Program-made: the position numbers and the translations under genes
Notes under the pieces: model-generated
What the model saw: only the letters and a program-made list of their open reading frames with translations
The model's database searches: none
Told to the model about the DNA's origin: nothing
Shown here: in pieces, positions 1-12,753 of the stretch
How the letters are laid out: each line of letters starts with the position of its first letter
Position numbering within the stretch: the stretch's first letter is position 1
NCBI GenBank assembly: GCA_903892355.1
Contig: CAITIE010000091.1
Location: 248,001-312,000, forward strand
Origin: an uncultured Pirellula sp.
Lineage (GTDB): Bacteria; Planctomycetota; Planctomycetia; Pirellulales; Pirellulaceae
Direction: 5' to 3'
DNA: 64,000 nt

Positions 1-1
1 C

Positions 2-919
2 GGTGTTCTCGAAAGATTGTCAGCCCGTGTCGATGAGATCAAACACGATTTGGCGACTCTAAAGAGCCACCAAGTCGCACCTTCTCAGTTGGCTCAGTTA
101 CGTCGCGAGTACCGCCAAATCCTGGTTGCTACCCAAGAATCCCCGACCTCATTGCGCAATCGCGTGAACATGGTCAAGCGGGTTTTCTCGGAGTACCAGC
201 AAGCGAAGAAGCAACTCAGCGAAGGGAACTTGCGTCTGGTAGTTTCGATCGCCAAAAAGTATCGCAACCGCGGTCTGAGCTTCTTGGATCTGATCCAGGA
301 AGGGAACGCGGGGTTGATGCGAGCGGTCGATAAATTCGAGTACCGTCGCGGTTTTAAGTTCTGTACGTATGCGACCTGGTGGATTCGCCAAGCGATCACT
401 CGCGCGGTAGCCGACCAGAGCCGAACCATTCGGATCCCCGTCCACATGGTGGAAACCATGTCCCGGGTTCGGAATGTTTCGCGTCAATTGCTGCAGGAGT
501 TGGGCCGTGAACCTACCCTCGAAGAAACCGCCCGCCGCGCAGAGACAACCGTTGAGGAAGCACGACGCGTGCTCGCGATGAGCCGATACCCAATATCGCT
601 CGATCGTCCAGTCGGTAACAGTGAAGACAGCCAATTCGGGGATCTCCTCCCCGATGGTACCGCCGAAAGCCCCGCGATCGGCGCCGGTCAAGAAATGCTT
701 AGAAATCGCATCAACTCGGTACTGAAAACCCTCAGCTACCGTGAACGCGAAATCATCAAGCTCCGCTATGGTCTCGGTGATGGATACAGCTACACGCTGG
801 AAGAAGTGGGACACATTTTCAAGGTGACCCGCGAACGGATCCGTCAGATCGAAGCCAAAGCAGTGCGCAAGCTTCAACAACCAAGCCGCTCGCAAGAGCT
901 GGTCGGATTCCTGGACTAA
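2..919 (+). CDS. Sigma-70 family RNA polymerase sigma factor (5' end outside window)
   Basis: Directs RNA polymerase to promoters. The reading frame is open to the left edge, so the gene starts upstream; a TTG at 17 is only the first possible start inside the window. Region 2 is intact, with [31 protein letters not shown] and the -10 recognition helix [14 protein letters not shown]. Region 3 includes the LGREPTLEE segment, and region 4 ends in the HTH sequence [24 protein letters not shown]. This is the RpoD/SigA type (group 1 or 2), not an ECF or flagellar factor. Region 1.1 cannot be judged because the N terminus is missing. A strong terminator follows, so the gene ends its transcript. Whether it is the housekeeping or an accessory primary-like sigma factor cannot be decided here. 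Confidence 0.93.
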   Translation, partial: GVLERLSARVDEIKHDLATLKSHQVAPSQLAQLRREYRQILVATQESPTSLRNRVNMVKRVFSEYQQAKKQLSEGNLRLVVSIAKKYRNRGLSFLDLIQEGNAGLMRAVDKFEYRRGFKFCTYATWWIRQAITRAVADQSRTIRIPVHMVETMSRVRNVSRQLLQELGREPTLEETARRAETTVEEARRVLAMSRYPISLDRPVGNSEDSQFGDLLPDGTAESPAIGAGQEMLRNRINSVLKTLSYREREIIKLRYGLGDGYSYTLEEVGHIFKVTRERIRQIEAKAVRKLQQPSRSQELVGFLD

Positions 920-1004
920 CCTGTTTTGAGACTAATCCAAGTCGCATCCTGCGAACGATGAACTCGGCTGCGTCAGAGCAAACTGCCGCCGCCGACATGA
1001 AACC

Positions 1005-1050
1005 AAAGAACCTCGCGTCGACCTGTTCCTCGCGAGGTTCTTTCGTTTTA
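1005..1050 (+). terminator. Rho-independent terminator of the sigma factor gene
   Basis: A perfect 13-base stem (arms 1005-1017 and 1031-1043, core GAACCTCGCG/CGCGAGGTTC) encloses a 13-base loop and is followed by a T-rich stretch to 1050. It lies about 85 bases after the sigma factor stop codon. Confidence 0.85.
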
Positions 1051-1096
1051 GAACTTCGGATTTCGCACAGTCGGTCGAACGGGTTTCGTGGGCCCG

Positions 1097-1186
1097 CCCC
1101 GCCTGGACCCGGCCTACCTGGACCCGGCCTACCTGGACCCGCCCTACCTGGAAACGGCCTACCTGGAAACGGCCTACCTTTCCCGA
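1097..1186. repeat. 15-base tandem repeat between sigma factor and sulfatase
   Basis: About six units of gcctacctggacccg in a row; the later units carry an AA for CC change. The repeat starts after the terminator and ends just before the sulfatase stop codon. The unit length keeps one frame open, which produces spurious ORFs, but there is no start site or recognisable protein. Confidence 0.85.
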
Positions 1187-1200
1187 TTGGCCAAGCACTA

Positions 1201-2709
1201 TCAGTCGGGAGCAGTGAGTGTCGGCGCCCAGTTCATCGGACGAACCTCAGGTGTTCCCCCTGTAGACGGATAGGTCCCCGCGACCGCTTGGCGCAATTGG
1301 CTCGATAACGCCTCCATCGTTTCACGGTGTTCCGAAGCAGACGCTAAATTGGTCCTCTCACCTGGATCCACGCGATGGTCATACAATTCGCGGCCCCGTT
1401 TGCCCTCGTCCCATTCGGTGTACCGCCAATCTTCCGTCCGCAAGGAATATCCGAGGAACTTGTTATCGGCACCACCACGTGTCACTTGAGTGAGCGCCCA
1501 GCCACGACCTGCATTCGACGGATCACGCATCAATGGGAGCAAGCTCTGGCCATGAAGCGTTGCATCGGTTGTTTGCCCGGTGAACTCAAGCACGGTCGGA
1601 TACAAATCGATATGAGAGACCGGTGTGGTCACCACCGTTCCCGGACGTCCGATATTTGATCCGACCATGAGAAGTGGAACTCTGGCACTCTCCTCAAACA
1701 GACTCATTTTCTGCCAAAGACCGTGCTCACCGAGATGATACCCGTGATCGCTTGTGAAAACGATCAGCGTGCTATCGGTCAACCCAAGTCGATCCAACGC
1801 ATCGATCACTTTGCCCACCTGGGCATCCATGAAGCTGATGCTCGCGTAGTAGGCTTGGAGCGCCTCGCGAGTCGTCTCCGGTGACATTTCGTCTTGCTCT
1901 TTCTTTCCACTGGCAAGCGCCGGTGCCGGAATATCTTTTCGATCTTCCTCGACATCGTTCACGATTTCCATCGATTCCAGATCGTGCAGATCAAAGTAGG
2001 ACTTGGGTGCAACATAGGGAGTATGTGGTCGAAAGAAACCCACCGCGAGCATGAACGGACGGGATGTGTCTTTCGCGCAGCGTTCTAAGACCCAAGCTGC
2101 ATCGGAGGCTTGCATGCTGTCGGTGTGCTGCGATTCCGGCGCTGGAGACGCATACCAACTGAGGGTTGCACCGAACTGATTCGGGACGAGAGATTTAATC
2201 TTCGGATGTTCCTCCATCCGCTCAATACCCGCTGGGTTAATCTCTAGCTCCCAACTCGCTGGATCATCATGGCCATTGGTACCCACCGAATTCGGCACGT
2301 TGTAGTGATACAGCTTGCCGATCCTCCCCGCCAAATAACCAGACAATCTCAACGCTTGAGCAAAGCTTGGGTGCTTGGGAATCGTCTGACGGAAGATCTG
2401 ACCGTTTTGCAGAATTCCATTGCTGTTCGGATACAGTCCCGTCATGATCGCATTGCGACTCGGACCGCACAATGGAAAGGTGCAGTAGGCCCGGTCGAAG
2501 CGTACACCTCGGGCAGCGAGCTTGTCGAGGTTCGGTGTTTTTGCAAGTGGATCCCCGTAGCATCCCAGCCGATTGTTCAAATCGTCGGAGATGATGAATA
2601 GGACATTGCGGCGCGAATGGCTGCGGTTTTGGAACGGCCAAGCAACCGAGGGGACGGCAACCAAAATCGCCAGCGCGATCGATGGGATGAACTGGGATAA
2701 TTGCATCAT
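1201..2709 (-). CDS. Secreted sulfatase, iduronate-2-sulfatase-like
   Basis: A 502-residue type I sulfatase that hydrolyses sulfate esters, probably of sulfated polysaccharides. An N-terminal signal peptide (about residues 1-25) sends it out of the cytoplasm. The metal-binding start of the fold is NVLFIISDDLNNRLGCYG (Asp42/Asp43). The active-site signature C-G-P-S-R begins at Cys81, the residue converted to formylglycine by the maturation enzyme. HDDPASWE, FFRPHTPYVAPKSYFD and TSDHGYHLGEHGLWQKMSLFEES are typical of the iduronate/choline-sulfatase branch. Length and motif order are complete. It diverges from the cytochrome/DUF1552 pair across a 234-base gap. The true substrate is unknown; planctomycetes hold many paralogues with different specificities. 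Confidence 0.93.
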   Translation of the reverse strand: MMQLSQFIPSIALAILVAVPSVAWPFQNRSHSRRNVLFIISDDLNNRLGCYGDPLAKTPNLDKLAARGVRFDRAYCTFPLCGPSRNAIMTGLYPNSNGILQNGQIFRQTIPKHPSFAQALRLSGYLAGRIGKLYHYNVPNSVGTNGHDDPASWELEINPAGIERMEEHPKIKSLVPNQFGATLSWYASPAPESQHTDSMQASDAAWVLERCAKDTSRPFMLAVGFFRPHTPYVAPKSYFDLHDLESMEIVNDVEEDRKDIPAPALASGKKEQDEMSPETTREALQAYYASISFMDAQVGKVIDALDRLGLTDSTLIVFTSDHGYHLGEHGLWQKMSLFEESARVPLLMVGSNIGRPGTVVTTPVSHIDLYPTVLEFTGQTTDATLHGQSLLPLMRDPSNAGRGWALTQVTRGGADNKFLGYSLRTEDWRYTEWDEGKRGRELYDHRVDPGERTNLASASEHRETMEALSSQLRQAVAGTYPSTGGTPEVRPMNWAPTLTAPD

Positions 2710-2943
2710 GGAGGCTCCAAGAAGAGGGTCTAGTTACGGCCCGATGGCTTCGGAGTGCAGTAGATCGGGTTGGTATTTTGGGATCGGACTTGCACCGTCG
2801 AGTGATGTATAATAGGAGAGTGCGTTCAGAGCCACTACACCCCTGGTCTTCCAAACATCCCTCCCACGCTGGCGCTGCAGCCACTTGCCAGGGGCCGATT
2901 TCAACCCACCAAGTTAAGATTCCACCAACACAACGTTGTCTCA

Positions 2944-4896
2944 ATGTTTGCTATCGATTACCGAGCACTCGTTCTTCGATCGATTGCATGGATCGTTTTT
3001 CCATGGCTAACGGTTGTCGCCTTCGCCGACGAGAATGAAGCATTGATCCAATGGGGTAAGAGTTTCCAGGAAAAGGTCCTTCCGATCATTGAGAAGAAGT
3101 GCCTGTCGTGCCATAGCGGCGAAACGCCTGATGGGGAATTTGATCTGTCGAAGTTTCCCAATGGTGAAGCAGCCATCGCTGCCGGGGATGCTTGGGAACG
3201 AGTTGCCAAACGCGTACGGCTTAACGAAATGCCCCCTCAAGGCTCTCCAGGATTAACAGATCCGGAAAAAGGGGCCTTTCACCGTTGGGTGGATAGCCGG
3301 CCGAATCAAGATCTTTGCCACCAACTCGCTTCCGATGAAACGCAAAGCTGGTATCGCGGGTATGTGATGAGCCGACGCCTTACCCGATACGAATACTCCT
3401 GTGCGATCCGGGATTTGACAGGGTACCACGTCCAAGACGAAATGTTGCCACCGTCCGATGGAGCTGGAGGCCTGGGGTTCGACACCGTGGGCGATGCATT
3501 GTTCACCTCCGAAATTCACTTGGAAGCGTATTTGCGTGTCGCATTGGCAAGTGTCGATTCGATGATCGCGCGTGCCCCCACGCTCGGACCGTCCAAGATG
3601 TCTCGCGAGGAAGACCAAGTTCGAATCGCTCGTTTTGCGAAACATGCATGGCGGCGTCCGATCGAAACTCCAGAGGTGGATCGCTTGATGAGTCTCTACG
3701 ATCGGACTCAATCAATCAAGCAGGTTTACCAAGCTATCTTGTTATCACCCCATTTCCTGTTCGTATTGGAACCGGAGCCCGATACATCGGGCGTGCAACG
3801 GCTGACACCCCACCAGTTTGCTACTCGGATGGCACTGCTTGTATGGTCTTCGGTGCCCGATGAGGAATTGCTGACGATTGCGGATCGAGGTGAGATTTTT
3901 GAACCCGAGGTGATCCGCTCTCAATTGCGTCGAATGCTCGCTGACGAGCGAGCTCGTGCGATCGGAGAGAATTTCGGACTCCAATGGTTGGGACTGAAAG
4001 ACCTAGCTCTAACTTACCCCGATCGCGAAGTCTTTTCGGATTTTGATCCCCAACTGACAGCCGATGCAATCGAGGAGACCGTCCGCACCGTTAGCGGGGT
4101 GTTCCGAGATGGTAAGCCCCTGAGCGATCTGCTGCAAAGCAACTACGTCATCGTGAACTCCCGATTGGCTAAGCACTATGGCATCGATGAATCAAAAGTA
4201 CTGGATTCAAACGCCACTGAAACAAAAGCTACTGATTCGAACGGCACCGCATCGATCGCTGGCCAGACTCCATGGCGAACAGTATCGGTAGCCAACGGGC
4301 AACGAGGTGGCGTACCGACGATGGCCAGCGTTCTGATCAAGGCCTCCTACCCGCGTCGAACCAGTCCCGTATTGAGAGGTCGATGGATTTTAGAAGAGCT
4401 TCTCGGATCCAAAGTACCACCACCCCCACCGAACGTACCATCGCTCGACGAAGGTGGATCCGTGGCGACCACGGCGAGTCTGCGAGAGCGTTTGGAATTG
4501 CACCGACAGAAACCGGAGTGCGCGTCGTGCCATCAAAGGATGGATCCTCTCGGGTTCGGACTAGAGAATTACGATGCTATTGGACGATGGAGGACGGATG
4601 ACTCGGGAGTTGCGATCGATGCGTCGGGAACGTTACCCTCCGGCGAATCGTTCTCCGGACCTGCGGAGCTAAAGAAACTTTTAATGGCACGGAAGGACGA
4701 GTTCCAACTCCATGCGGTTCGAAAGCTGGTAGGGTTTGCCCTAGGCCGCGACTTGAACAAATTCGATCAATGCATTATCGATTCTTCGATCAAGCGATTG
4801 AAAGAAGAAAACCGTGCTGACGTCATTTTGGAAGAGGTCCTTTTCTCGTATCCATTCCAGCACCGCTACTACAGCAAAGCGAAAACATCACCATGA
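2944..4896 (+). CDS. DUF1587/1592/1588/1585 cytochrome-like protein with CxxCH motifs
   Basis: A 650-residue exported protein of a family abundant in planctomycetes. After a signal-like N terminus, a haem-c motif CLSCH lies at residues 53-57. Recognisable blocks follow: LTRYEYSCAIRDLTG (DUF1587), AWRRPIETPEVDRL (DUF1595), TPHQFATRMALLVWSSVPD (DUF1592), RRTSPVLRGRWILEELLG with CASCHQRMDPLGFGLENYD (DUF1588, a second CxxCH), and the terminal FALGRDLNKFDQC (DUF1585). The biochemical role of the family is not established; it is usually discussed as a periplasmic electron-transfer or oxidative partner. Its stop overlaps the start of the DUF1552 gene (ATGA), its standard partner, so the two are translationally coupled. 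Confidence 0.9.
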   Translation: MFAIDYRALVLRSIAWIVFPWLTVVAFADENEALIQWGKSFQEKVLPIIEKKCLSCHSGETPDGEFDLSKFPNGEAAIAAGDAWERVAKRVRLNEMPPQGSPGLTDPEKGAFHRWVDSRPNQDLCHQLASDETQSWYRGYVMSRRLTRYEYSCAIRDLTGYHVQDEMLPPSDGAGGLGFDTVGDALFTSEIHLEAYLRVALASVDSMIARAPTLGPSKMSREEDQVRIARFAKHAWRRPIETPEVDRLMSLYDRTQSIKQVYQAILLSPHFLFVLEPEPDTSGVQRLTPHQFATRMALLVWSSVPDEELLTIADRGEIFEPEVIRSQLRRMLADERARAIGENFGLQWLGLKDLALTYPDREVFSDFDPQLTADAIEETVRTVSGVFRDGKPLSDLLQSNYVIVNSRLAKHYGIDESKVLDSNATETKATDSNGTASIAGQTPWRTVSVANGQRGGVPTMASVLIKASYPRRTSPVLRGRWILEELLGSKVPPPPPNVPSLDEGGSVATTASLRERLELHRQKPECASCHQRMDPLGFGLENYDAIGRWRTDDSGVAIDASGTLPSGESFSGPAELKKLLMARKDEFQLHAVRKLVGFALGRDLNKFDQCIIDSSIKRLKEENRADVILEEVLFSYPFQHRYYSKAKTSP

Positions 4897-6260
4897 GAAC
4901 TGATCAAAGCCGTCCTGGTATTTCTCGTCGTCGACTTCTGCGCGGCGCTGGAGTCGCTTTGACGCTGCCATGGATGGAGTCACTGCGAATCGCAAACGGC
5001 GCTGCGAAGACAGTTTCCTCAAAGCCACCTGTGCGCACAGCATTTATTTATTTCCCAAACGGTGTTTGGGAAAAAGCCTGGGTGCCAGAAACAACCGGGG
5101 CAGACTACACACTCAGTCCTTCTCTCGAGCCCATCGCTGATGTGCGCGATAGTGTTCTCGTCGTGTCAGGTCTAGATAAAAAGAACAGCCATGGCGGAGA
5201 TGGGCACTACGCAAAAACGGCAAACTTTCTGACTGGAATGCCGGTCGCAAAGACGACCGGAAAAGACATCAGCAGCGGCGGTATTTCAATCGACCAAAGG
5301 ATCGCAGAGCGATTCCGAGGACAGACCCCATTGCCATCCCTCGAGCTGGGTACTGAACCCGTAATCAGCGGGATCGATAGCAACGTTGGCTATACCCGTT
5401 TGTACGGATCAAACATATCTTGGCAATCCGCAACGCGACCTGTCGCTAAAGAGATCAATCCTCGCATGGTGTACGAGCGATTGTTTGGCAAGAGCATCAC
5501 GGCTTCGACGGCGAGTGCAGAGGCAAGTGCAGAGTCGTATCGAAACCTTCTCGACTTCGTGCTTGAGGATGCCAAGGGGGTGCGATCGCGATTGGGTCGG
5601 GATGATCAATTCAAGCTGGATGAGTACCTCGATTCGGTGCGCGGTGTCGAGCAGCGGATCGAGTTTGCCACCAAGAATTCCGAATCACGACGCGACTTCA
5701 ACCTGCTGCCTGCGGAGTCATTGGCGCTTGCAAAACCTGGAGTACCGGGGGATTTTCGCGAGCATATCCAAATCATGCTCGACTTGATGGTTTTGGCATT
5801 CCAATCCGATGCGACCCGTGTTTCGTCCTTCATGTTTGCAAACGATGTTTCAGGAAGAAATTTTTCGTTCCTCGACGGTGTCAGCGGTGGTCACCATGAG
5901 TTGTCTCACCATGAAAACAACGAATCTAAAATCGCTCAGTACCAACGGATCAACCGGTGGCATACCGAGCAATTCGCGAACTTGTTACGCAAGCTCAAGT
6001 CGATTCCGGAAGGGGAGTCGACACTGCTCGATCATTGCATGATTGTCTTTGGTTCGAGCATGTCAGACGGCAACCGGCACGATCCGGACAACTTGCCGAT
6101 TTTGGTAGGTGGCAAAGGTGGGGGAACGCTTCAAACCGGCCAGCATGTGGCGGTCGAAGGAATGGTCCCATTGTGCAATCTCTACCTGACCATGCTGCAA
6201 AAAATGGGATTTGAAGATCCTCAATTCGGAGACAGCAACGGAACGATCGCAGGGATATAG
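4893..6260 (+). CDS. DUF1552 family protein, Tat-exported
   Basis: A 455-residue protein whose N terminus, SRRRLLRGAGVALTLPW, is a twin-arginine signal. The body matches DUF1552: FIYFPNGVWEKAWVP, GGDGHYAKTANFLTG, GISIDQRIAERF, LDEYLDSVRGVEQRI and SGGHHELSHHENNE. The fold is related to the alkaline-phosphatase/DUF1501 group, and no catalytic activity is assigned to the family. The start ATG overlaps the preceding stop by four bases, so it is probably translated with the cytochrome-like protein and acts with it in the periplasm. Confidence 0.9.
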   Translation: MRTDQSRPGISRRRLLRGAGVALTLPWMESLRIANGAAKTVSSKPPVRTAFIYFPNGVWEKAWVPETTGADYTLSPSLEPIADVRDSVLVVSGLDKKNSHGGDGHYAKTANFLTGMPVAKTTGKDISSGGISIDQRIAERFRGQTPLPSLELGTEPVISGIDSNVGYTRLYGSNISWQSATRPVAKEINPRMVYERLFGKSITASTASAEASAESYRNLLDFVLEDAKGVRSRLGRDDQFKLDEYLDSVRGVEQRIEFATKNSESRRDFNLLPAESLALAKPGVPGDFREHIQIMLDLMVLAFQSDATRVSSFMFANDVSGRNFSFLDGVSGGHHELSHHENNESKIAQYQRINRWHTEQFANLLRKLKSIPEGESTLLDHCMIVFGSSMSDGNRHDPDNLPILVGGKGGGTLQTGQHVAVEGMVPLCNLYLTMLQKMGFEDPQFGDSNGTIAGI

Positions 6261-6344
6261 GTCCTCACGATCGCTCCATCCACATCGAATACAGGCCCTG
6301 CTAACGAAACGCCTGTTCACCGCAATCCTGTTAACGAAAAACCG

Positions 6345-6647
6345 TTAACGATAGAGGACGGTCGCATACCAACCTCGGGCACCGCGAGCAACACCGATGC
6401 CAACCGGTGTGCGTTGTCCCCAGTAACAGCACTGGGTGACTGCATGGTCTGCCGAGACGGTCGAATAACCAACCCCTTCATATCGACCGCTCCCCATCGA
6501 GCCGCCAACGTGGCGCATTCGACCTTCGCTCGCTTGTTGCTGAGCTTTACGCTGTGCAACGCATGTGTCGCAAGCGTCTGCGTGGGTGGCTCCAACACCC
6601 AACATTAGAAATCCAGTGAACACAACTGCAGCAATGATTCTGCGCAT
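6345..6647 (-). CDS. Small secreted protein, function unknown
   Basis: A 100-residue product. The ATG at 6647 is preferred over a start 10 codons upstream because AAGGGAG (6654-6660) stands at the right distance before it. MRRIIAAVVFTGFLMLGVGATHADA is a clear signal peptide. The mature part starts CDTC, is rich in Gln/Ala, and ends GVGYSTVSADHAVTQCCYWG followed by GVARGARGWYATVLYR. Short secreted proteins with a similar Cys/Trp/Gly-rich end seem familiar from Rhodopirellula-type genomes, but no function is known to me. The stop codon sits in a GTTAACG/CGTTAAC inverted repeat (6330-6349). Confidence 0.75.
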   Translation of the reverse strand: MRRIIAAVVFTGFLMLGVGATHADACDTCVAQRKAQQQASEGRMRHVGGSMGSGRYEGVGYSTVSADHAVTQCCYWGQRTPVGIGVARGARGWYATVLYR

Positions 6648-6946
6648 CCAACACTCCCTTACCGATAATGGAAACATCGTCGGTCTTCCATGACCTCAAG
6701 AGTGGCATCGAATCTTCATGATCGAGCCTCCAATACGGTTACGACGAGTGTGCGATCGGTCAACCTGAAACCGCGGCAGGAATGCCCCCTTGACATGCGC
6801 AAGTTGTTTCAAGCTCTAACGATAAAAAATCATTTTTTTTGAATGACACCGGGCCCACTTGCTCTGCAAAGCCACTGCAAGGCCAAATGACAGCATGGTA
6901 TCTCGCTGAATGCTGATACCCTTTTGAACGACGATTAGTAGGCGAA

Positions 6947-7159
6947 TTAGTAGTCGAATCGCGATCGTCGGGGAAAGAATGTCAATTGCCCACCAATCAT
7001 CCAATCATCGTGGTTATCGCCGAGATTGGTGAACCCATAGCGTCCATCCACCGAGAGACGCCAACGATACGTGAGCCAAAAGTGAACGCCAGTCTCGGGA
7101 TAGATCGCTGTTAACAAGTGATCGATTTGGCTGGAGACGTCACCTTCTAGCCCAGCGGC
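6947..7159 (-). pseudogene. Remnant of the C-terminal end of a probable outer-membrane beta-barrel protein
   Basis: Directly after the dapA stop an open stretch of about 70 codons reads toward a TAA at 6947-6949. It encodes alternating aromatic/polar strands such as TGVHFWLTYRWRLSVDGRYG, then TNLGDNHDDW and MIGGQLTFFPRR, the look of a beta-barrel C terminus. There is no start codon or ribosome site in a sensible place, and upstream the frame runs into dapA. It is therefore best read as the tail of a gene whose 5' part was lost. It is too short to assign to a family. Confidence 0.5.
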
Positions 7160-7161
7160 AA

Positions 7162-8055
7162 TTATTTGAGAATGCCGTACTTAACCAATGTTCCTCGGAG
7201 CGATTCCAATTCCTTGGGCTCCAACTCGGTCATCGGTAAACGCAGTTCGCCGGTATCCCGACCCAGCAGTTTCATCGCTGCTTTGACGGGGATTGGGTTG
7301 GTCGCTAGAGAAAGCATGTCTCGGCACAACGGGAACAATTTGTGGTGCATGCAAGCTGCTTCTGCAAAGTTCCCTGCGAGTGCGGCTTTGACCATGGCCA
7401 GCAGATCACCTGGTACGATGTTCCCGGCTACCGATATCACACCCTCAGCACCGATGCTCATCATGGGCAGGGTGAGTGAATCATCGCCGCTGAGGACTGT
7501 CAAGTTGGTGGCGTTGAGGATCTGGGAGCATTGATCGAGCGAACCCGTGGCTTCTTTGACCATAGTGATGTTCGGAAGTTCCGAAAGCTTTGCGATCGTC
7601 TCGGGCTCGATGTTCTTCGCGGATCGGCCTGGAATGTTGTAAACGCAATGAGGGATTCCGACTTCTTCAGCGATGGCTTTGAAATGCTCGTAGAACCCCC
7701 GTTGCGTGGGCTTGTTGTAGTAAGGTGCGACTTGCAATGATGCATCGGCCCCCGCTTTCGCGGCCCAGCGGGTCAATCGCAGCGCTTCCGCGGTGCAGTT
7801 GCTGCCCGTTCCTGCCATGACTTTGCAGCGACCGGAAGCGAGTTGAACCACCTCGCTGATAACCCGTTCGTGCTCTTCGTGCGTCAACGTGGGCGACTCC
7901 CCGGTAGTCCCCACGGGAACCAAGAAGGTTACGCCGGATGCGATTTGAAATTCGATTTGCTCCTTGAGCTTTGCGACATCGAGAGCCCCATTTTTGAACG
8001 GGGTAACGATCGCAACACCCACTCCGGCAAAATCACTTCCTTTTCGCTTTGTCAT
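7162..8055 (-). CDS. dapA: 4-hydroxy-tetrahydrodipicolinate synthase
   Basis: Condenses pyruvate with aspartate semialdehyde in the lysine/diaminopimelate branch. At 297 residues it has full length. [11 protein letters not shown] (Thr50/Thr51) is the substrate-binding motif, Tyr139 in VYNIPGRS is the proton-relay tyrosine, and Lys167 in MVKEATG is the Schiff-base lysine. The central [20 protein letters not shown] is also characteristic. It lies downstream of the ATP synthase operon on the same strand but behind a terminator, so it probably has its own promoter. The aspartate kinase for the same pathway is at 45.3-47.1 kb. Confidence 0.96.
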   Translation of the reverse strand: MTKRKGSDFAGVGVAIVTPFKNGALDVAKLKEQIEFQIASGVTFLVPVGTTGESPTLTHEEHERVISEVVQLASGRCKVMAGTGSNCTAEALRLTRWAAKAGADASLQVAPYYNKPTQRGFYEHFKAIAEEVGIPHCVYNIPGRSAKNIEPETIAKLSELPNITMVKEATGSLDQCSQILNATNLTVLSGDDSLTLPMMSIGAEGVISVAGNIVPGDLLAMVKAALAGNFAEAACMHHKLFPLCRDMLSLATNPIPVKAAMKLLGRDTGELRLPMTELEPKELESLRGTLVKYGILK

Positions 8056-8081
8056 CGCTTCAGTCCCAAGATGATCCCGAC

Positions 8082-8110
8082 AAAAAAAATCGCACCGTTT
8101 CCGGTGCGAA
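8082..8110 (-). terminator. Rho-independent terminator of the ATP synthase operon
   Basis: On the minus strand CGCACCGG/CCGGTGCG forms a compact hairpin (8091-8108), followed by a run of T (the A run at 8082-8089 on the plus strand). It lies between atpC and dapA. Confidence 0.85.
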
Positions 8111-8150
8111 TAGTTCCATGCACGACGTCAGTAATGTACCGTCGATTCGA

Positions 8151-8549
8151 TCAAGTGCCAACTCGAAGCTTGGCACGAGCTTGGGCCAAGGCTCGATCGC
8201 GTAGCGCGAACGCCTCGGGGGTGGCAGGGCGAATTTCCGACGCCTTTTTCAGATCGGCTTCTGCGGTCGCGCGGTCGATTTGGTTGGGTTTGAGCAGGCG
8301 ATCGGTCAGGATGTAGACCGCCTCACGGGTGACTTGGACGAACCCACCGTCGACGAACCACTCTTCAACTTTGCCAGCCCCCTTGAGCTTCATCAAGCCA
8401 AACCCGAGCCGCCCGACCATGGGAGAGCGGCCGGGCAGGATACCCAGTTCCCCATCGAACAACGGGAGGATTAATGAGTCGCAATGGGTGTCCAGTTCCG
8501 TCTTTTCGGGAGTAACAACCACGCAATGAACGCCGGTTCCAGAACTCAT
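8151..8549 (-). CDS. atpC: ATP synthase F1 epsilon subunit
   Basis: A 132-residue subunit of the F1 central stalk that couples rotation to catalysis and can inhibit ATPase activity. The N-terminal beta sandwich is clear (HCVVVTPEKTEL, LPLFDGELGILPGRSPMVGRLGFG, WFVDGGFVQVTREAVYILTD). The C-terminal helical part (RPATPEAFALRDRALAQARAKL) is present. It is the last gene of the operon, 2 bases after atpD, and a terminator follows. Confidence 0.96.
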   Translation of the reverse strand: MSSGTGVHCVVVTPEKTELDTHCDSLILPLFDGELGILPGRSPMVGRLGFGLMKLKGAGKVEEWFVDGGFVQVTREAVYILTDRLLKPNQIDRATAEADLKKASEIRPATPEAFALRDRALAQARAKLRVGT

Positions 8550-8551
8550 GA

Positions 8552-10178
<1,627 letters not shown>

Positions 10179-10198
<20 letters not shown>

Positions 10199-11087
10199 CA
10201 CCGATGATTTCCATAATTTCCTGGGTAATCTTGCTCTGACGAGCTCGATTGAAGGTTCTTGACAGGGACTTGATCAAATCCCCTGCGTTCTCCGTCGCGC
10301 TCTTCATAGCCACCATCCGTGCGATCTGTTCGCTGACAGCCGCATCAAGGAAGCATTTGAAGAGCCTGGCGCGGAAGCTAGCGGGAACCACTTCTTCGAG
10401 GATTCCTGCCGCGGAGGGCAAAAACTCATAGTCGTCCCGAAGCTTCTTTTCGGTGTTGGTCTTGTCGCTGCTGTTCGAAGCAGTGCTACTCGCGGGGACT
10501 TCGATCCCTGCGAATGGCAAAAGTGTTTCTACGACAGGGATTTGCTTCGAACTGCTGACAAACTTGGTGTAGGCTACGTCCACGCGATCGACTTCACCGG
10601 TGATGTAACGGGTAATCAGTTCATCGGCAATACGAGCCACCGCATCGAAACTCGGTTGGTCTTCGAACTCGGAATAAGTCTTCTCGACCGGCACGCCGGC
10701 AAAACGGAATGCCGCGATCCCACGTTTACCGCTGACACTAGTCTGCCCCGCTTCTGCTTGTTCCTTGATCTCGTTGCGGCGCTGCACTGCGACACGAACC
10801 ACCGATCCGTTGTACCCACCGCACAACCCGCGATTCGCAGTCAACACCAGCATGTCCACGGCTTTGACTTCGTCATGAGCTTGGAGCAGCGGATGGGAGA
10901 CATCTGTGCCGCTCTTCGCAAGATCTTGAACAATCTGTGTGATACGCTTGGTGTAATCGGTCGCCGCCGCAGCGCGATCCATGGCTTTTTTGAATCGCGC
11001 GGTGGCGATCAATTCCATGGTCCGCGTGATCTTGCGGATGTTGCGAACGCTTTTTCGGCGTTTATCGAGTTGTCGAATATTGGCCAT
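10179..11087 (-). CDS. atpG: ATP synthase F1 gamma subunit
   Basis: Rotor shaft of F1, 302 residues. The N-terminal helix IRQLDKRRKSVRNIRKITRTMELIATARFKKA and the C-terminal helix [42 protein letters not shown] are the conserved coiled-coil halves, and LTANRGLCGGYN marks the Rossmann-like middle. It is slightly longer than the E. coli protein (287) because of a Ser/Thr-rich insert near residues 200-215. It lies 27 bases after atpA. Confidence 0.96.
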
Positions 11088-11114
11088 AGCAGGTCGGAAC
11101 CCTGGTTCGCTTGA

Positions 11115-12620
<1,506 letters not shown>

Positions 12621-12753
12621 CTCATCAACCTCGTGGGTGTCGTAACCGCGTCACAAACTAATCGCGGAAAGGAACTCGATATTCGGAAAGGTATAGGAAA
12701 AGGGAAACACTTTTTTTGCCGGATTGAACCAGCCAGTTGCCGGCCCAAACCAG

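Noticed and set aside
958-1308. Gly/Pro-rich frames over the 15-base repeat
   Set aside because: They are open only because the repeat unit is a multiple of three; they lie across a terminator and overlap the sulfatase gene.
6330-6349. GTTAACG/CGTTAAC hairpin as a terminator
   Set aside because: The T run is inside the loop, not after the stem, so it does not have the form of a rho-independent terminator.
6816-7004. 62-codon minus-strand frame
   Set aside because: It overlaps the beta-barrel remnant in another frame and lacks any coding feature.
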